A stretch of DNA of 64,000 nt from Planctomycetota bacterium (GCA_019636195.1 JAHBYA010000014.1:60957-124956); one strand, 5' to 3'; shown: positions 1 through 8,550, counted from the stretch's first letter. Translations and numbers: made by a program. Notes: generated by a model not told the origin, from the sequence alone.

Positions 1-1
1 C

Positions 2-259
2 GAGCCCGCCGCGGGCGTGGACATTGAGGGCGAGGCGACATTCCTTGAGATCATCCACGACCAGGTGCACCACAAGGGCGCAACGGTGGTGCTGGTCAGC
101 CACGACCTGAGCGTGGTCAGCGACATCACGGACCGCGTGGTGTGCCTGAACGTTGACCTGAAGTGCGAAGGAAACGCCAAAGATCTTTTGACCGCTGAGC
201 GCATTGCCGAAGTGTTCGGCGGGCACAAGGCGGTGTATGGGCACCATCATCACCATTGA
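2..259 (+). CDS. Metal ABC transporter ATP-binding protein, C-terminal fragment
   Basis: The reading frame is open from the left edge, so the start lies outside the window. The visible part begins with EPAAGVD, the end of the Walker B/D-loop region, followed by VVLVSHDLSVV with the switch (H-loop) histidine. This is the typical end of an ABC-3 family ATPase (ZnuC/MntB type) that powers zinc or manganese import at the cytoplasmic face. The protein ends in a run of five histidines, as seen in some metal transporters, which may bind the substrate ion. The permease gene follows 50 bp downstream on the same strand, so the two form an operon. The substrate (Zn, Mn or Fe) cannot be decided here. Confidence 0.9.
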   Translation, partial: EPAAGVDIEGEATFLEIIHDQVHHKGATVVLVSHDLSVVSDITDRVVCLNVDLKCEGNAKDLLTAERIAEVFGGHKAVYGHHHHH

Positions 260-309
260 AGTTCTGAGTTCCGGGTTCTGGGTTCAACCCAACACCCAAA
301 TCCCCATTT

Positions 310-1143
310 ATGCCCGACGTAATTCTTGGTTACTTCACTGACGGCTGGCAGGCGACGATCCTGGCCTGCGTGGTGCTGGCGTGCCTTTCCAGCGGCGTGC
401 TTTCGCCGATTGTGGTCTCGTCGCGCATGGCCTTCTTCAGTGACGCCGTGGCGCACAGCACGCTGGCAGGTGTGGCGCTGGGCATGCTGCTGGGCTTTGG
501 CTCGCCGACCACGACGATGATCGGCTTTGCCGTTGTCGTTGCATTGCTGATTGCAACGCTGCGCCAGTACACCACGCTGTCGCTCGATTCGCTGCTTGGG
601 GTTGCCATGGCGGGCAGCCTTGCGGTGGGTGTGTTGCTGTACCACCGCACCAAGGGTTACTCCGACCTGCACGGCTACCTGTTCGGCGCGGTCAGCCTGC
701 TGGGCACACAGGACCTTGTGATCCTGGCCGCCAACGCCGTGCTGGCGCTGGTCATGGTCGGGTTGTTCGCCAACCGCTTCTTGCTGCTGGCGGTGTCAAG
801 GCCACTGGCGCAGGCGCGTGGGGTGCCGGTCGCGCGCTACGAGTATCTGTTGATTGTCGTTCTGGGCCTTGTGGTCGCCGTGGGCGTGCGCGCCGTGGGC
901 CTGTTGATGGTAAATGCGCTGTTGATCGTGCCCGCCGCCACAAGCCGCAATGTCACCCGCACCGTGGCCGGGATGTTCTGGGGCTCGGTGCTGGTGGCGC
1001 TGGCATCAGGCTTGATCGGCTTGTTCGGCGCCGGGTGGCTGGGCCTTACGGAAGGGCCCTCCATCGTAGTAGTGGCCGTTGTCTTGTTCATAGTCTCGCA
1101 GGCGCTGCGTCCGCTGTTCGGGCACCAGGTGGCAGAGGCATAG
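310..1143 (+). CDS. Metal ABC transporter permease (ZnuB/ABC-3 family)
   Basis: This 277-residue, very hydrophobic protein has about eight predicted membrane helices, the normal size for an ABC-3 family permease. Characteristic stretches are SRMAFFSDAVAHSTLAGVAL near residue 40 and LLMVNALLIVPAATSRNVTR near residue 200, both conserved in ZnuB/MntC-type permeases. It would form the inner-membrane channel for zinc or manganese together with the ATPase encoded just upstream. The binding protein is not in the window and is presumably further left. The ATG at 310 starts directly before the first hydrophobic segment. Confidence 0.92.
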   Translation: MPDVILGYFTDGWQATILACVVLACLSSGVLSPIVVSSRMAFFSDAVAHSTLAGVALGMLLGFGSPTTTMIGFAVVVALLIATLRQYTTLSLDSLLGVAMAGSLAVGVLLYHRTKGYSDLHGYLFGAVSLLGTQDLVILAANAVLALVMVGLFANRFLLLAVSRPLAQARGVPVARYEYLLIVVLGLVVAVGVRAVGLLMVNALLIVPAATSRNVTRTVAGMFWGSVLVALASGLIGLFGAGWLGLTEGPSIVVVAVVLFIVSQALRPLFGHQVAEA

Positions 1144-1175
1144 CCGGTTGCCCAGCCGCCGCGTACACTTGTGCC

Positions 1176-1667
1176 ATGGCCGAGGAAACCAAACGAGTGC
1201 CGGTGTTTCTGTCGGGGCCGACCACGGCCACGGCGGTGCTGCTGCCGATGCGCCTGTTTGTGGGCTACTGGTGGGTGAAGCTGGGCTGGGACAAGGCGCG
1301 CGACGGCTGGCTGAGCACGGACCAGCACAAGCTGGATGAACTGCTGAAGACGCTGCACCCGCCGGGCTGGTTTGATGTCACGCTGGTCGCGGCTGCGCAG
1401 GAAAACCCGTTTCTGTTTCAGTGGCTGATCGTGCTGTTTGAGCTGGTGTTCGGCGTGCTGATGATGGCGGGCGCGGTCACGCGCGTAACCGGGACGGTGC
1501 TGGCGACCATGGCGCTGATCGCGTTCATTGCCATGGGCATGCCGCATGATGCATGGATGATCCCGATGATGCTGATGGCGCTGACGCTGGCGGTAGCAGC
1601 AGCGGGGCGCTATCTCGGCATTGACGCAATCCTGCGGGCCAGGCTGGTGAAGGTGCCATTGTTTTAG
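1176..1667 (+). CDS. DoxX/DoxD-like membrane protein
   Basis: A 163-residue membrane protein with about four helices. The N-terminal part (PMRLFVGYWWVKLGWDKARDG, truncated here to the key W and G positions) and the ENPFLFQWLIVLFELVFG segment resemble the DoxX/TQO small-subunit family. The family includes quinone-linked thiosulfate oxidation subunits and many proteins of unknown role. I chose ATG 1176 because the protein then starts just before the first helix; the frame is open upstream but would overlap the preceding permease. It lies 32 bp after the permease gene and may be cotranscribed, although no functional link to metal uptake is evident. The specific function is unknown. Confidence 0.7.
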   Translation: MAEETKRVPVFLSGPTTATAVLLPMRLFVGYWWVKLGWDKARDGWLSTDQHKLDELLKTLHPPGWFDVTLVAAAQENPFLFQWLIVLFELVFGVLMMAGAVTRVTGTVLATMALIAFIAMGMPHDAWMIPMMLMALTLAVAAAGRYLGIDAILRARLVKVPLF

Positions 1668-1745
1668 AGGTCAGAGACTCGTGGCTGGACTGAACACACG
1701 GCGAAGCTTCGCAGCCCAGAACTCAAAACACGGAAATCGAAGTCC

Positions 1746-2204
1746 ATGGACAAACTCTCACCCAAGGCAAGGTTTGATGCGCTGGCTGGCCTGTTGCAGC
1801 TGGATGCATCCAGCGTGGACAGCATCCGCCACTCCATGAAGCCGCTGCTGGCCAACGTGAACGAGCTGGTGCGCAGCGTCAACGAATTGATGAAGCACCC
1901 GAATGCCCCGCATGTGCTGGGCGACCTCGCCGGCGAGCGCCGCGAGCGCATGCAAAGCCTGCTGGCCAGCTTCATCATGCGCACCATCAACTGCAACTTT
2001 GACGACGAGTACTGCAACTACGCCCATCAGGTCAGCAGCGGCGACGAAGTGCCGCCCGACTTGTTCAGCCTTGGGCTGACGCTGGCCAACGACTTCGTGG
2101 CCGGCACGCTGCCACAGCATATCGATGACCGCGAGCGCCTGGCCGACATGCTGGTTGCCTGGAACCGCCTGACGGCTGTGCTGCGCGAGTTGACCCGCAG
2201 ATAG
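1746..2204 (+). CDS. Protoglobin-like helical protein (tentative)
   Basis: A 152-residue all-helical soluble protein with no signal peptide. The order of segments resembles a protoglobin or globin-sensor domain: an N-terminal LDASSVDSIRHSMKPLLANV helix, a middle helix ending IMRTINCNFDDEY, then YAHQVSSGDEVPPDLF, where the His would be the proximal heme ligand ahead of a Pro-Pro turn. Protoglobins bind heme and small gases such as O2, CO or NO. No output domain is attached, so it would be a stand-alone globin. The match is by pattern only. If the heme interpretation is wrong, this is a hypothetical helical protein. It converges with the XdhC gene, leaving only 5 bp between the stops. Confidence 0.5.
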   Translation: MDKLSPKARFDALAGLLQLDASSVDSIRHSMKPLLANVNELVRSVNELMKHPNAPHVLGDLAGERRERMQSLLASFIMRTINCNFDDEYCNYAHQVSSGDEVPPDLFSLGLTLANDFVAGTLPQHIDDRERLADMLVAWNRLTAVLRELTRR

Positions 2205-2209
2205 GTCGA

Positions 2210-3016
2210 TCACTGGCCCGACGCGTTCCAGCCGCTGCTTTCACGATCAGGCAATGACGCGACCACCTCGGCGATGATGGCAACGGCAATCTCGGCGGGC
2301 GTCTGCGCGCCGATGCTGAGGCCCACGGGGCATTTTACACGGGGCCACTGCTCCGAAGCGCCGCGCTGCTGCGCGATCTCGGACATCTTCGCGTACTTGG
2401 CCTTGCTGCCGATCGCGCCCAGCTTTGCGTTGGGCAAGGCTGTCAGCGCGGGCAGCAGGGCGTCCAGGTCAAACTGTGCGTCGTAGCCAAGGCCGATCAC
2501 ATGAGTGAACGCGGGCAGGTCTTTACCCGCCAGATACTCGGGGCCGCGCGCGCACACCACGTCCAGCGCGCCCTTGAAGTCGTCGCGGCGCGCAAACTCA
2601 GGCCGGTCATCCAGCACGACGTATGGGTACTCCAGCAGCGCGCACAGCGACGCGACCGCACGACTGACGTGGCCGCCGCCCAGCAGCAGCAGGCATGGTT
2701 TGGGCATGAACACCTCGATAAAGACTTCGTTGACGCCGCCGCACATCGACTTGACCAGGTTGCCCGGTCGCGTCGTAAGTTCGTAGGTGACGCTGCGCGA
2801 GCGGCCTTGCTGCAAAGCCTCGCGGGCCTGCGCAACCATCTGGCGCTCGGCGTCGCCGCCGCCGATCGTGCCGGTAATCTCGCCGTCTTCGGCAATCAGC
2901 AATTTGAAGCCGCTCTTGCCGGGGCTGCTGCCCTTGACCTTGATCAGGTGCACCAGCGCAAACTTGCGGTTGGCGGCAAGCAGGGCAGCGGCACGGTTGA
3001 GCACATCACGCAGCAT
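2210..3016 (-). CDS. XdhC/CoxF family molybdenum hydroxylase maturation protein
   Basis: A 268-residue protein with the two-domain layout of XdhC/CoxF. The N-terminal part contains HLIKVKGSSPGKSGFKLLI and GTIGGGDAE (residues about 20-60). The C-terminal Rossmann-like part begins LLLLGGGHVSRAVA and includes VIGLGYD and GAIGSKAKYAKM. XdhC proteins bind molybdenum cofactor, help sulfurate it and insert it into xanthine dehydrogenase or CO dehydrogenase type enzymes in the cytoplasm. ATG 3016 fits the family start better than the upstream TTG at 3055. The MocA-like transferase gene lies upstream on the same strand, which supports a cofactor maturation pair. No molybdenum hydroxylase gene is in the window. 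Confidence 0.85.
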   Translation of the reverse strand: MLRDVLNRAAALLAANRKFALVHLIKVKGSSPGKSGFKLLIAEDGEITGTIGGGDAERQMVAQAREALQQGRSRSVTYELTTRPGNLVKSMCGGVNEVFIEVFMPKPCLLLLGGGHVSRAVASLCALLEYPYVVLDDRPEFARRDDFKGALDVVCARGPEYLAGKDLPAFTHVIGLGYDAQFDLDALLPALTALPNAKLGAIGSKAKYAKMSEIAQQRGASEQWPRVKCPVGLSIGAQTPAEIAVAIIAEVVASLPDRESSGWNASGQ

Positions 3017-3181
3017 CAGGCCGGCAATGATCAGGGTTGCGGGCCCGCCGGTCAATCACCGGATGGCACTGAGTGACTCGCCGCGCAGGACTGTAACGGC
3101 GGGGCACAACCAAGCACAGACAAGGCCACAATCGGTCAGCTTTGGAGCGTCGTCCCTGTACTCCTTGGTTTGTGTGATGAA

Positions 3182-3793
3182 TCAGGCTGGTCCAAGCGCG
3201 GCGCGGTACTCGTCCGGCGTGTCGATGTCGATCAGCACGCCTTCGTTGCTGACTTCGACTTCTTTGACCTGCGTAGGGTTGTCCTCAATCACTTTGCGCG
3301 CGTTTTGCTCGGCCTTGAGTTCCATGAACGGCTGACGAAAGCCGATGTCCACCAGCATCGGGTGGCCGCGCTTGCCCTTGTACGTCGGGATGAAGATCCG
3401 CATCAGCGAAGCCCGCCAACGTGCATAGGCATCTATCAGCGCGCGCACGTCGCCGGGATTCACCAACGGCACATCCACCGGCCAGCACACGCAGCAATCG
3501 GTCGAAAAGTCCTGCTGTTGAAATGCCAACTTCAGGCTGCTGACCTGGCCTTGCTCAGGGTGCAGGTTCACGATCACGTTGGCGTCGGCCAGTTGCGCGC
3601 CCGCCCTGATTGCCGCCGCGTCCTTGCCCAGCACAACATGTAAGCGCGTACAGCCGCCAGCGCGGGCGGTATCCAGCACGTGGTCGATCAGGGGTTTGCC
3701 ATGCCAGTCCAGCAGGGCCTTGGGCGTGCCCATGCGGGTGGAGTCGCCGGCGGCGAGCACGATCACGGCAGCGTTGATCTCTGGCGCATCCAT
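3182..3793 (-). CDS. MocA/MobA-like nucleotidyltransferase
   Basis: A 203-residue protein starting with VIVLAAGDSTRMGTPKALL, the glycine-rich nucleotide-binding loop of MobA/MocA-type transferases, with WPVDVPLVNPGDV around residue 105 as the metal-binding Asp segment and RGHPMLVD further on. These enzymes attach CMP or GMP to molybdenum cofactor. With XdhC next to it, the CTP:molybdopterin cytidylyltransferase role (MocA) is more likely than MobA, because CMP cofactor is used by hydroxylases served by XdhC. CoxI-type proteins are an alternative name for the same family. The gene is the first of the pair on the minus strand, with 165 bp between it and the XdhC start. Confidence 0.82.
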   Translation of the reverse strand: MDAPEINAAVIVLAAGDSTRMGTPKALLDWHGKPLIDHVLDTARAGGCTRLHVVLGKDAAAIRAGAQLADANVIVNLHPEQGQVSSLKLAFQQQDFSTDCCVCWPVDVPLVNPGDVRALIDAYARWRASLMRIFIPTYKGKRGHPMLVDIGFRQPFMELKAEQNARKVIEDNPTQVKEVEVSNEGVLIDIDTPDEYRAALGPA

Positions 3794-3807
3794 GTTGGCA
3801 CTGTATC

Positions 3808-3842
3808 AAACAAAAGCGCGGGGCCCAAACCGGGCCCCGCGC
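3808..3842 (-). terminator. Rho-independent terminator after the 3858-4301 lipoprotein gene
   Basis: A perfect 11-bp stem (GCGCGGGGCCC with its complement, 3816-3826 and 3832-3842) with a 5-nt loop. Read on the minus strand it is followed by TTTTGTTT. It begins 16 bp after the stop of the minus-strand lipoprotein gene and sits just before the start of the MocA-like gene, so it separates the two transcription units. Confidence 0.85.
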
Positions 3843-3857
3843 ACGCGTATGGGGACG

Positions 3858-4301
3858 TTAGTCCTTCTGGTCGCCCTTCATCAGATCCTCGAGCTTCTTC
3901 TTTTGGTACTCTTCGCCCTTGGCTTCGCTTACCTTCCACTTGCCGTCTTCTTCGACCAGCACGAACTCCATATCGAATCCCTTTTCGTCGCCTTCTTCCT
4001 TGAGTTCGATCGTGCCGACGGTGAAGTCACCGACTTTCTTTGAGCCCTTGGCGGTGGCGGTCCAGGACTTTTCCTTGCCGGTTGATTCCTTCTTCTTGGA
4101 CTCTTCATGCTGCTTGCGCAGCTTTTCCTGGTCGGCCTTCACGTGACACTGAACCATCAACTCGTGATCCTTGGCTTGAAAGGCCTTGGCGTAGGTGGCC
4201 ACGGTCGCGTCCAGCGAGCTGAGGTTAGGGCCACAGCCGGTAAGGCTGAACGCGCCCGCAATCAGGGCACACAACAGCAGAGCGTTGAGTCGTGTCTTCA
4301 T
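3858..4301 (-). CDS. Putative lipoprotein
   Basis: A 147-residue secreted protein. The N-terminus MKTRLNALLLCALIAGAFS is a signal peptide and LTGC (Cys at residue 23) is a lipobox, so the mature protein should be lipid-anchored in a membrane. The rest is a small Lys/Glu-rich domain with a helix containing AYAKAFQAKDHELM followed by beta-prone segments ending in FVLVEEDGKWKVSEAK. This resembles the DUF4878/NTF2-like type of small lipoprotein. The next upstream gene (4408-4899) encodes a protein of the same plan and is probably a diverged duplicate. Purine-rich AGGAAACGAGAG lies before the ATG. The function is unknown. Confidence 0.75.
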   Translation of the reverse strand: MKTRLNALLLCALIAGAFSLTGCGPNLSSLDATVATYAKAFQAKDHELMVQCHVKADQEKLRKQHEESKKKESTGKEKSWTATAKGSKKVGDFTVGTIELKEEGDEKGFDMEFVLVEEDGKWKVSEAKGEEYQKKKLEDLMKGDQKD

Positions 4302-4407
4302 CTCTCGTTTCCTTTAATAGTTTCGTGAGCGAAAATCGCGCGCGGAGTGTGCGAACCCCGCGCCAAACGCGCAACCTCAAAGTGATAAATGTCTCGCCAG
4401 GCCCGGC

Positions 4408-4899
4408 CTATCCGCCGCCGTTGGCTTTGCGCTTCTCGCTCATCGCCTTGAAGTAGCGCGTGAACGTCTTTTCCAGGCTGATGCGAAACTCGGCGCCCTC
4501 TTTCACCACCACCATCGGCATGGTTGACGGTTCCGGCTTGTCGGCCATCACCGCATCGACCGGCACGATGATCTCGTCGCCATCTTTGCTGACCTTGCCG
4601 ATCGACCAGGACTTCAGGTTACCGTCTTTATTGAAGCTCATTGTCGAGCCGTCCTGCTTTTCGCGTTCAGCCTTCACCAGCATTGACCGGCACTTCTCCT
4701 GGTTTTGCGCCTCGCTGGCCTTCATGAACTCGCGCACCAGCGCCTCGGCGCGGCCCTCATCTGACGTTGCGTCTGATTGCGATGCGCCCTTTGTGGCGCT
4801 GTTGGCTGGTGCGTTGCCCGCACCATTGCCCACGACGCCGCTGCCGCCGCACCCGCACAGCAGCAGCACCACCAACCCGGTCATCAGACAGCGCGGCAT
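4408..4899 (-). CDS. Putative lipoprotein, paralogue of the neighbour
   Basis: A 163-residue protein with a signal peptide (MPRCLMTGLVVLLLCGCGG) and a cysteine lipobox near residue 17, followed by a Gly/Ala/Ser linker and a domain of about 110 residues. The segment LVREFMKASEAQNQEKCRSM parallels the AYAKAFQAKDHELMVQCHVK stretch of the 3858-4301 product. Both then have a lysine-rich loop, a beta segment and a conserved EGAEFRISLE or EDGKWKVSEA end. This suggests tandem duplication. A Gly-rich GGGGAAT lies upstream of the ATG. I do not recognise a function; NTF2-like ligand binding is only a guess. Confidence 0.72.
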   Translation of the reverse strand: MPRCLMTGLVVLLLCGCGGSGVVGNGAGNAPANSATKGASQSDATSDEGRAEALVREFMKASEAQNQEKCRSMLVKAEREKQDGSTMSFNKDGNLKSWSIGKVSKDGDEIIVPVDAVMADKPEPSTMPMVVVKEGAEFRISLEKTFTRYFKAMSEKRKANGGG

Positions 4900-4946
4900 G
4901 CGATTCCCCGTAAGTTAGCCGGCATTTGGTTGCGTGCGGCGTGCGC

Positions 4947-5726
4947 CTAGCCCGGCAGGAAAATGCTCAAGCCGCCGTCCACGATAAACGTGTGGCCGTG
5001 GACCATATTGGTGAGGTCGCTGCACAGAATCAGCACGGCGTTGGCCACGTCTTCAGGCTCAACGAGCTTTTTGGCGGGCATCCACTTGAGGCTTTCCTCA
5101 AGCATGACCTCGCGGTTGGGGAAGTGTTTCAAGGCGTCCGTATCGACGACGCTGGCGCTTACGGCGTTGACGTTGATGCCCTGGCTTGCGTATTCAATGG
5201 CCAGGTGACGCACCAGGCTTTCCATGGCGCCCTTGGACGCGCCCACGGCGGCGTAGTTATTGAACGCGCGAATACTGCCAAGGCTGCTTACGCCGACAAT
5301 CTTGCCGGTGCCCTTGCCGTCGCTGCCCTTCATCAGGGGGATGGCGTGGCGGGCCAGCGCCAGCAACGCGTAGGCGTTGATGTCCAGCGTCCATTGCCAG
5401 TGGTGGTGGGTCAGCTCTTTGCTGGGTTTAAGCACGCCGGATGCGGCGTTGCTTACAAGGTAATCAAGCCGGCCCCACCTTTCGCCGATATCGGCGCACA
5501 TCTTTTCGATGTCTTCGTCCTTGCTGACGTTGCCCTTGAGCAGCAAAGGTTCTTTGCCGCTGCCGGCGTCAAGCAGCACCTTGCGGGCTTCGTCTGCGGC
5601 TGCGCGGTTGCGCAGGTAGTTGACGGCGACGCTGGCGCCGGATCGCGCGAACTTGGCTGCGACCGCAAGTCCGATGCCGCGCGTGCCGCCGGTGATGAAA
5701 ACCTTCTTGCCTGCAAAATCAAACAT
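4947..5726 (-). CDS. fabL: Enoyl-[acyl-carrier-protein] reductase, FabL-type SDR
   Basis: A 259-residue short-chain dehydrogenase. It has the NAD(P)-binding FITGGTRGIGLAVA loop near residue 10, the NNYAAVGASKGAM segment carrying the YxxxxxxK catalytic pair, and the diagnostic VVDTDALKHFPNRE stretch of FabL enoyl-ACP reductases. FabL reduces the trans-2 double bond in the last step of each fatty acid elongation cycle in the cytoplasm, usually with NADPH. The frame is open to 5888, but ATG 5726 gives the family length. The gene is divergent from the secreted repeat protein gene starting at 5798, so the 71 bp between them should hold both promoters. Other SDR roles are possible, but the specific motif argues for FabL. 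Confidence 0.85.
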   Translation of the reverse strand: MFDFAGKKVFITGGTRGIGLAVAAKFARSGASVAVNYLRNRAAADEARKVLLDAGSGKEPLLLKGNVSKDEDIEKMCADIGERWGRLDYLVSNAASGVLKPSKELTHHHWQWTLDINAYALLALARHAIPLMKGSDGKGTGKIVGVSSLGSIRAFNNYAAVGASKGAMESLVRHLAIEYASQGINVNAVSASVVDTDALKHFPNREVMLEESLKWMPAKKLVEPEDVANAVLILCSDLTNMVHGHTFIVDGGLSIFLPG

Positions 5727-5797
5727 TGGTCTGCTCGTAAGCCTTGCGGGGTGCGCCCCGATCCGAATGCGTGCGAATAATAGGAAGGTTCTAGCCC

Positions 5798-8281
5798 ATG
5801 GGCAAACGTGCGCCAGTCTGTTTGTTGGGGTTGCTGCTGTTTTTCGCAACCCAGCCGCCAAAGGCAGCCCAGGAGGCCAACCCGTCAAGCCCCGCCGGCA
5901 ATGGCGGGGTCGAAAGCCCCACCGGCTTCAATCCGGGCAAGTACTTCACGCAGGATGATTACGAGCACCTTGAGGCCGCGCTGGCGTACATTGACCTCAC
6001 GCCCGCCGACCTCAGCTACGAAAAGAAGCACCGCCCCGACAAGTTCATCCTGCCGGTCGCCGCCCAGGCGCTCGACCAGCCCTTAGCCGTGCCCGGCATG
6101 GCTGAAGAAGCAGCCAGCCAGTTCGCCATGGGCGGATCAGCCAGGCAGCGGCTTGCACATACCGAGTCTCTGCTGGCGTTGCAGAGTCGGCGCATCAATG
6201 ACGGGCAACTGGCCGCGGACCTAGTGCACTACGAAGCGCTCAAAGAACAGACCGCCGAGATCGAGAAGAAAGACGGCGCCGACGCCGCGGTCAAGGCACG
6301 GCACCTGATCCGCAGCACCGCAGTCATGGGCGGCCACCCCAAGGAAGCACACGACCTGGACAAGATTCAGCGATTGTCGGACGGCTCGTCGCGCAAGCTG
6401 GATGACGAAAGCATCAAGAGCATCCGCAACGAAATCGTCGGCACCATTGAGCGCATCTATCACGCAACCAGCGCCCTGCGCCGCCAGGGACACGACCTTT
6501 CCAGCCGCGAAATGGGCGTGATGGCAAGGATGTCGATCGAGCTGATGTCAGCCGAGGCACCCGTGCCCGGTGCAGAGTCAACGGAGGGTTCGTGGCTGGA
6601 AGCAGGAATCAAGGTGCCGGTGCCCGGTCACTTGGCGGCCGGCTACTGGCTGTCCGAAGCAATGGACATGTTTAAGTCGGCATGGCTGGCGGCACTGGCT
6701 GACAAGTCACGAGGTGACTTGGGCGGAGTCACCAGCGATGTGCCGGGCGTAACGGGCGGCATCATCGGCGCGTGGCAGGGGCCGTGGGGCAGGATTGTCA
6801 TCGGCGGCACCGGGCCCAACACCTACGAGGGCGACGACTTCATCGGCATCATTGACCTTGGCGGCGACGACATCTATCGCGGCCGGGTCGCCAGCGGTAT
6901 CGGTCTGCCGGGACGCAGCCCGATCAGCTTTGTGCTGGACCTCGGCGGCAACGACCGCTACGAGGGCGGCGACTTTACCCAGGGCTTTGGCTTTCTGGGC
7001 GTGGGCATCCTGCACGACCTTGGCGGCGGCAATGACTACTATTCCGCCCGATTCTGCGCCCAGGGCTGCGGCTTGTGCGGCTACGGCGAGCTGTACGACG
7101 ACGGCGGCGATGACATTTACGTCGCCGACAGCGGCGCACAGGGCGCGGCGGCATTCGGCTATGGCCACCTGATCGACGCATCGGGCAACGACACCTACCG
7201 CGGCGCCCGCTACGTGCAGGCGTTTGCGCAGGTCATGGGCGTAGGCGTGCTGACCGACGGCGCCGGCAACGACCTGTACTTCGCGGGCGCCAAGTACCTG
7301 CACCAGCCGCTCTGGAACGACCGCTACCAGTCGCTTTCACAGGGCTTCGCGATCGGGAACAGATACAGCGAAACCGGCGGCGGCGTGGCTTTGCTGCTGG
7401 ACCAGGGCGACGGCAACGACGTGTACCAGTGCGACATCTACGGCCAGGGCAGCAGCTACTGGTACAGCCTTGGCATGCTGGTCGATGAAGGCGGCAACGA
7501 CACCTACACCGCGGGCCAGTACTGCCAGGGCGCGGGCATACACCTCAGCGCGGGCATACTGGTCGATCTGTCGGGCAACGACACCTACAGCATGGGCGTG
7601 GGCCTTGGGCAAGGCGCCGCCCACGACTGGGCCGTGGGCTGGCTGATTGACCGCGCCGGCAACGACCACTACCAGGGCAACGGGCAGGGCATGGGTTTAA
7701 ACTACAGCTTCGGGATATTGCTTGATTGCGGCGGCAACGACTGCCACAGCACCAACCCCGACGGCGGCATCGGCAAGGGCCACAACAACGACATCAGCGT
7801 GCTGCTAAACCTTGCGGGCACCAACCGCTACACGGCCGATGGCGTCAAGGGCGGCCAGTTCACGCGCCGCGGCAAGCGGGCGATTGTCTATGATCCGCCC
7901 GAGGGCTGGTTTCCGAAGATTGATCCCAAGACGTGGCCCACACATCAGGACCCCGCGCCCGACAAGGTGAAGGTCCAGCACATCCTGATTTCGTGGAAGG
8001 GCGCCAATGAGCGCGTAACGCCCAAAGACCCCGACCGCACCAAGGAGCAAGCCACGTCCCTGCGCGACGCAGTGTTAAAGGAAGCCCGCACCAAAGGCGG
8101 CGACTGGAAGGCCCTGCAACTGGCCCACAACGAAGACAGCGCGCCACACAACACCTACGAGGCCACGCCGACAGCGCGGCTGGTCAAGCCGTTTCTGGAC
8201 CTGTCGCTGAGCTTGGGCGTCGGTCAGATCGGTTGGTGCGAAAGCCAGTTCGGGTACCACATCATCAAGCGCATCGAGTGA
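5798..8281 (+). CDS. Secreted GGNDxY-repeat protein with C-terminal parvulin domain
   Basis: An 827-residue protein. Residues 1-24 form a signal peptide (LLGLLLFFATQPPKA). Residues about 50-330 are a mostly helical region without a recognised family. Residues about 345-680 hold around ten copies of a unit of roughly 32 residues with a core GGNDxYxG preceded by a hydrophobic strand (for example GILVDLSGNDTYSMG), suggesting a beta-helix or stacked fold with Asp/Asn ladders that could bind Ca2+. Residues about 724-827 (VKVQHILISWKG to FGYHIIKRIE) are a PpiC/parvulin peptidyl-prolyl isomerase domain, recognised by QHILI at its start and GQIGWCESQFGYHIIK at its end. It should act outside the cytoplasm. 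The ATG has AGGAAGG upstream. The combination is unusual and the role is unknown. Confidence 0.82.
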   Translation: MGKRAPVCLLGLLLFFATQPPKAAQEANPSSPAGNGGVESPTGFNPGKYFTQDDYEHLEAALAYIDLTPADLSYEKKHRPDKFILPVAAQALDQPLAVPGMAEEAASQFAMGGSARQRLAHTESLLALQSRRINDGQLAADLVHYEALKEQTAEIEKKDGADAAVKARHLIRSTAVMGGHPKEAHDLDKIQRLSDGSSRKLDDESIKSIRNEIVGTIERIYHATSALRRQGHDLSSREMGVMARMSIELMSAEAPVPGAESTEGSWLEAGIKVPVPGHLAAGYWLSEAMDMFKSAWLAALADKSRGDLGGVTSDVPGVTGGIIGAWQGPWGRIVIGGTGPNTYEGDDFIGIIDLGGDDIYRGRVASGIGLPGRSPISFVLDLGGNDRYEGGDFTQGFGFLGVGILHDLGGGNDYYSARFCAQGCGLCGYGELYDDGGDDIYVADSGAQGAAAFGYGHLIDASGNDTYRGARYVQAFAQVMGVGVLTDGAGNDLYFAGAKYLHQPLWNDRYQSLSQGFAIGNRYSETGGGVALLLDQGDGNDVYQCDIYGQGSSYWYSLGMLVDEGGNDTYTAGQYCQGAGIHLSAGILVDLSGNDTYSMGVGLGQGAAHDWAVGWLIDRAGNDHYQGNGQGMGLNYSFGILLDCGGNDCHSTNPDGGIGKGHNNDISVLLNLAGTNRYTADGVKGGQFTRRGKRAIVYDPPEGWFPKIDPKTWPTHQDPAPDKVKVQHILISWKGANERVTPKDPDRTKEQATSLRDAVLKEARTKGGDWKALQLAHNEDSAPHNTYEATPTARLVKPFLDLSLSLGVGQIGWCESQFGYHIIKRIE

Positions 8282-8402
8282 AACCTTCACTGAGCGACTT
8301 CGGCAATGCCTGCGCAAACGTCCACCCCCTCTGCAGTGCCAATGGGCAAGTCCATCCACACGCCCTCAGGTTCAACGCCGCCTAGCCCGGCTAGCAGAGT
8401 TG

Positions 8403-8550
8403 ACAGGACGTTAGGACTTCAGGACGGCCGGTGACGGCAGTTGTCCTAATGTCCTAATGTCCTGTTACAACAACACAAAACAAGCTGACCATGCACGACG
8501 CCAGGACAGCCGGTGACGGCAGTTCTCCCAATGTCCTGTTACAACAACAC
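8403..8550. repeat. Intergenic direct repeat with internal inverted repeat
   Basis: Two imperfect direct copies (8421-8475 and 8503-8550) share CCGGTGACGGCAGT and TGTCCTGTTACAACAACAC. The first copy carries one extra TAATGTCC octamer. Its left flank (8403-8425, ACAGGAC-TTAGGAC-AGGAC) is complementary to 8443-8466, so it could fold into a long stem. This occupies most of the 355-bp gap between two convergent genes, in which I see no coding region. Confidence 0.7.

Noticed and set aside
6840..7840. RTX calcium-binding toxin
   Set aside because: The GGND.Y units recur at about 32 residues, not as GGxGxDxLx nonapeptides, and there is no type I secretion gene or toxin domain.
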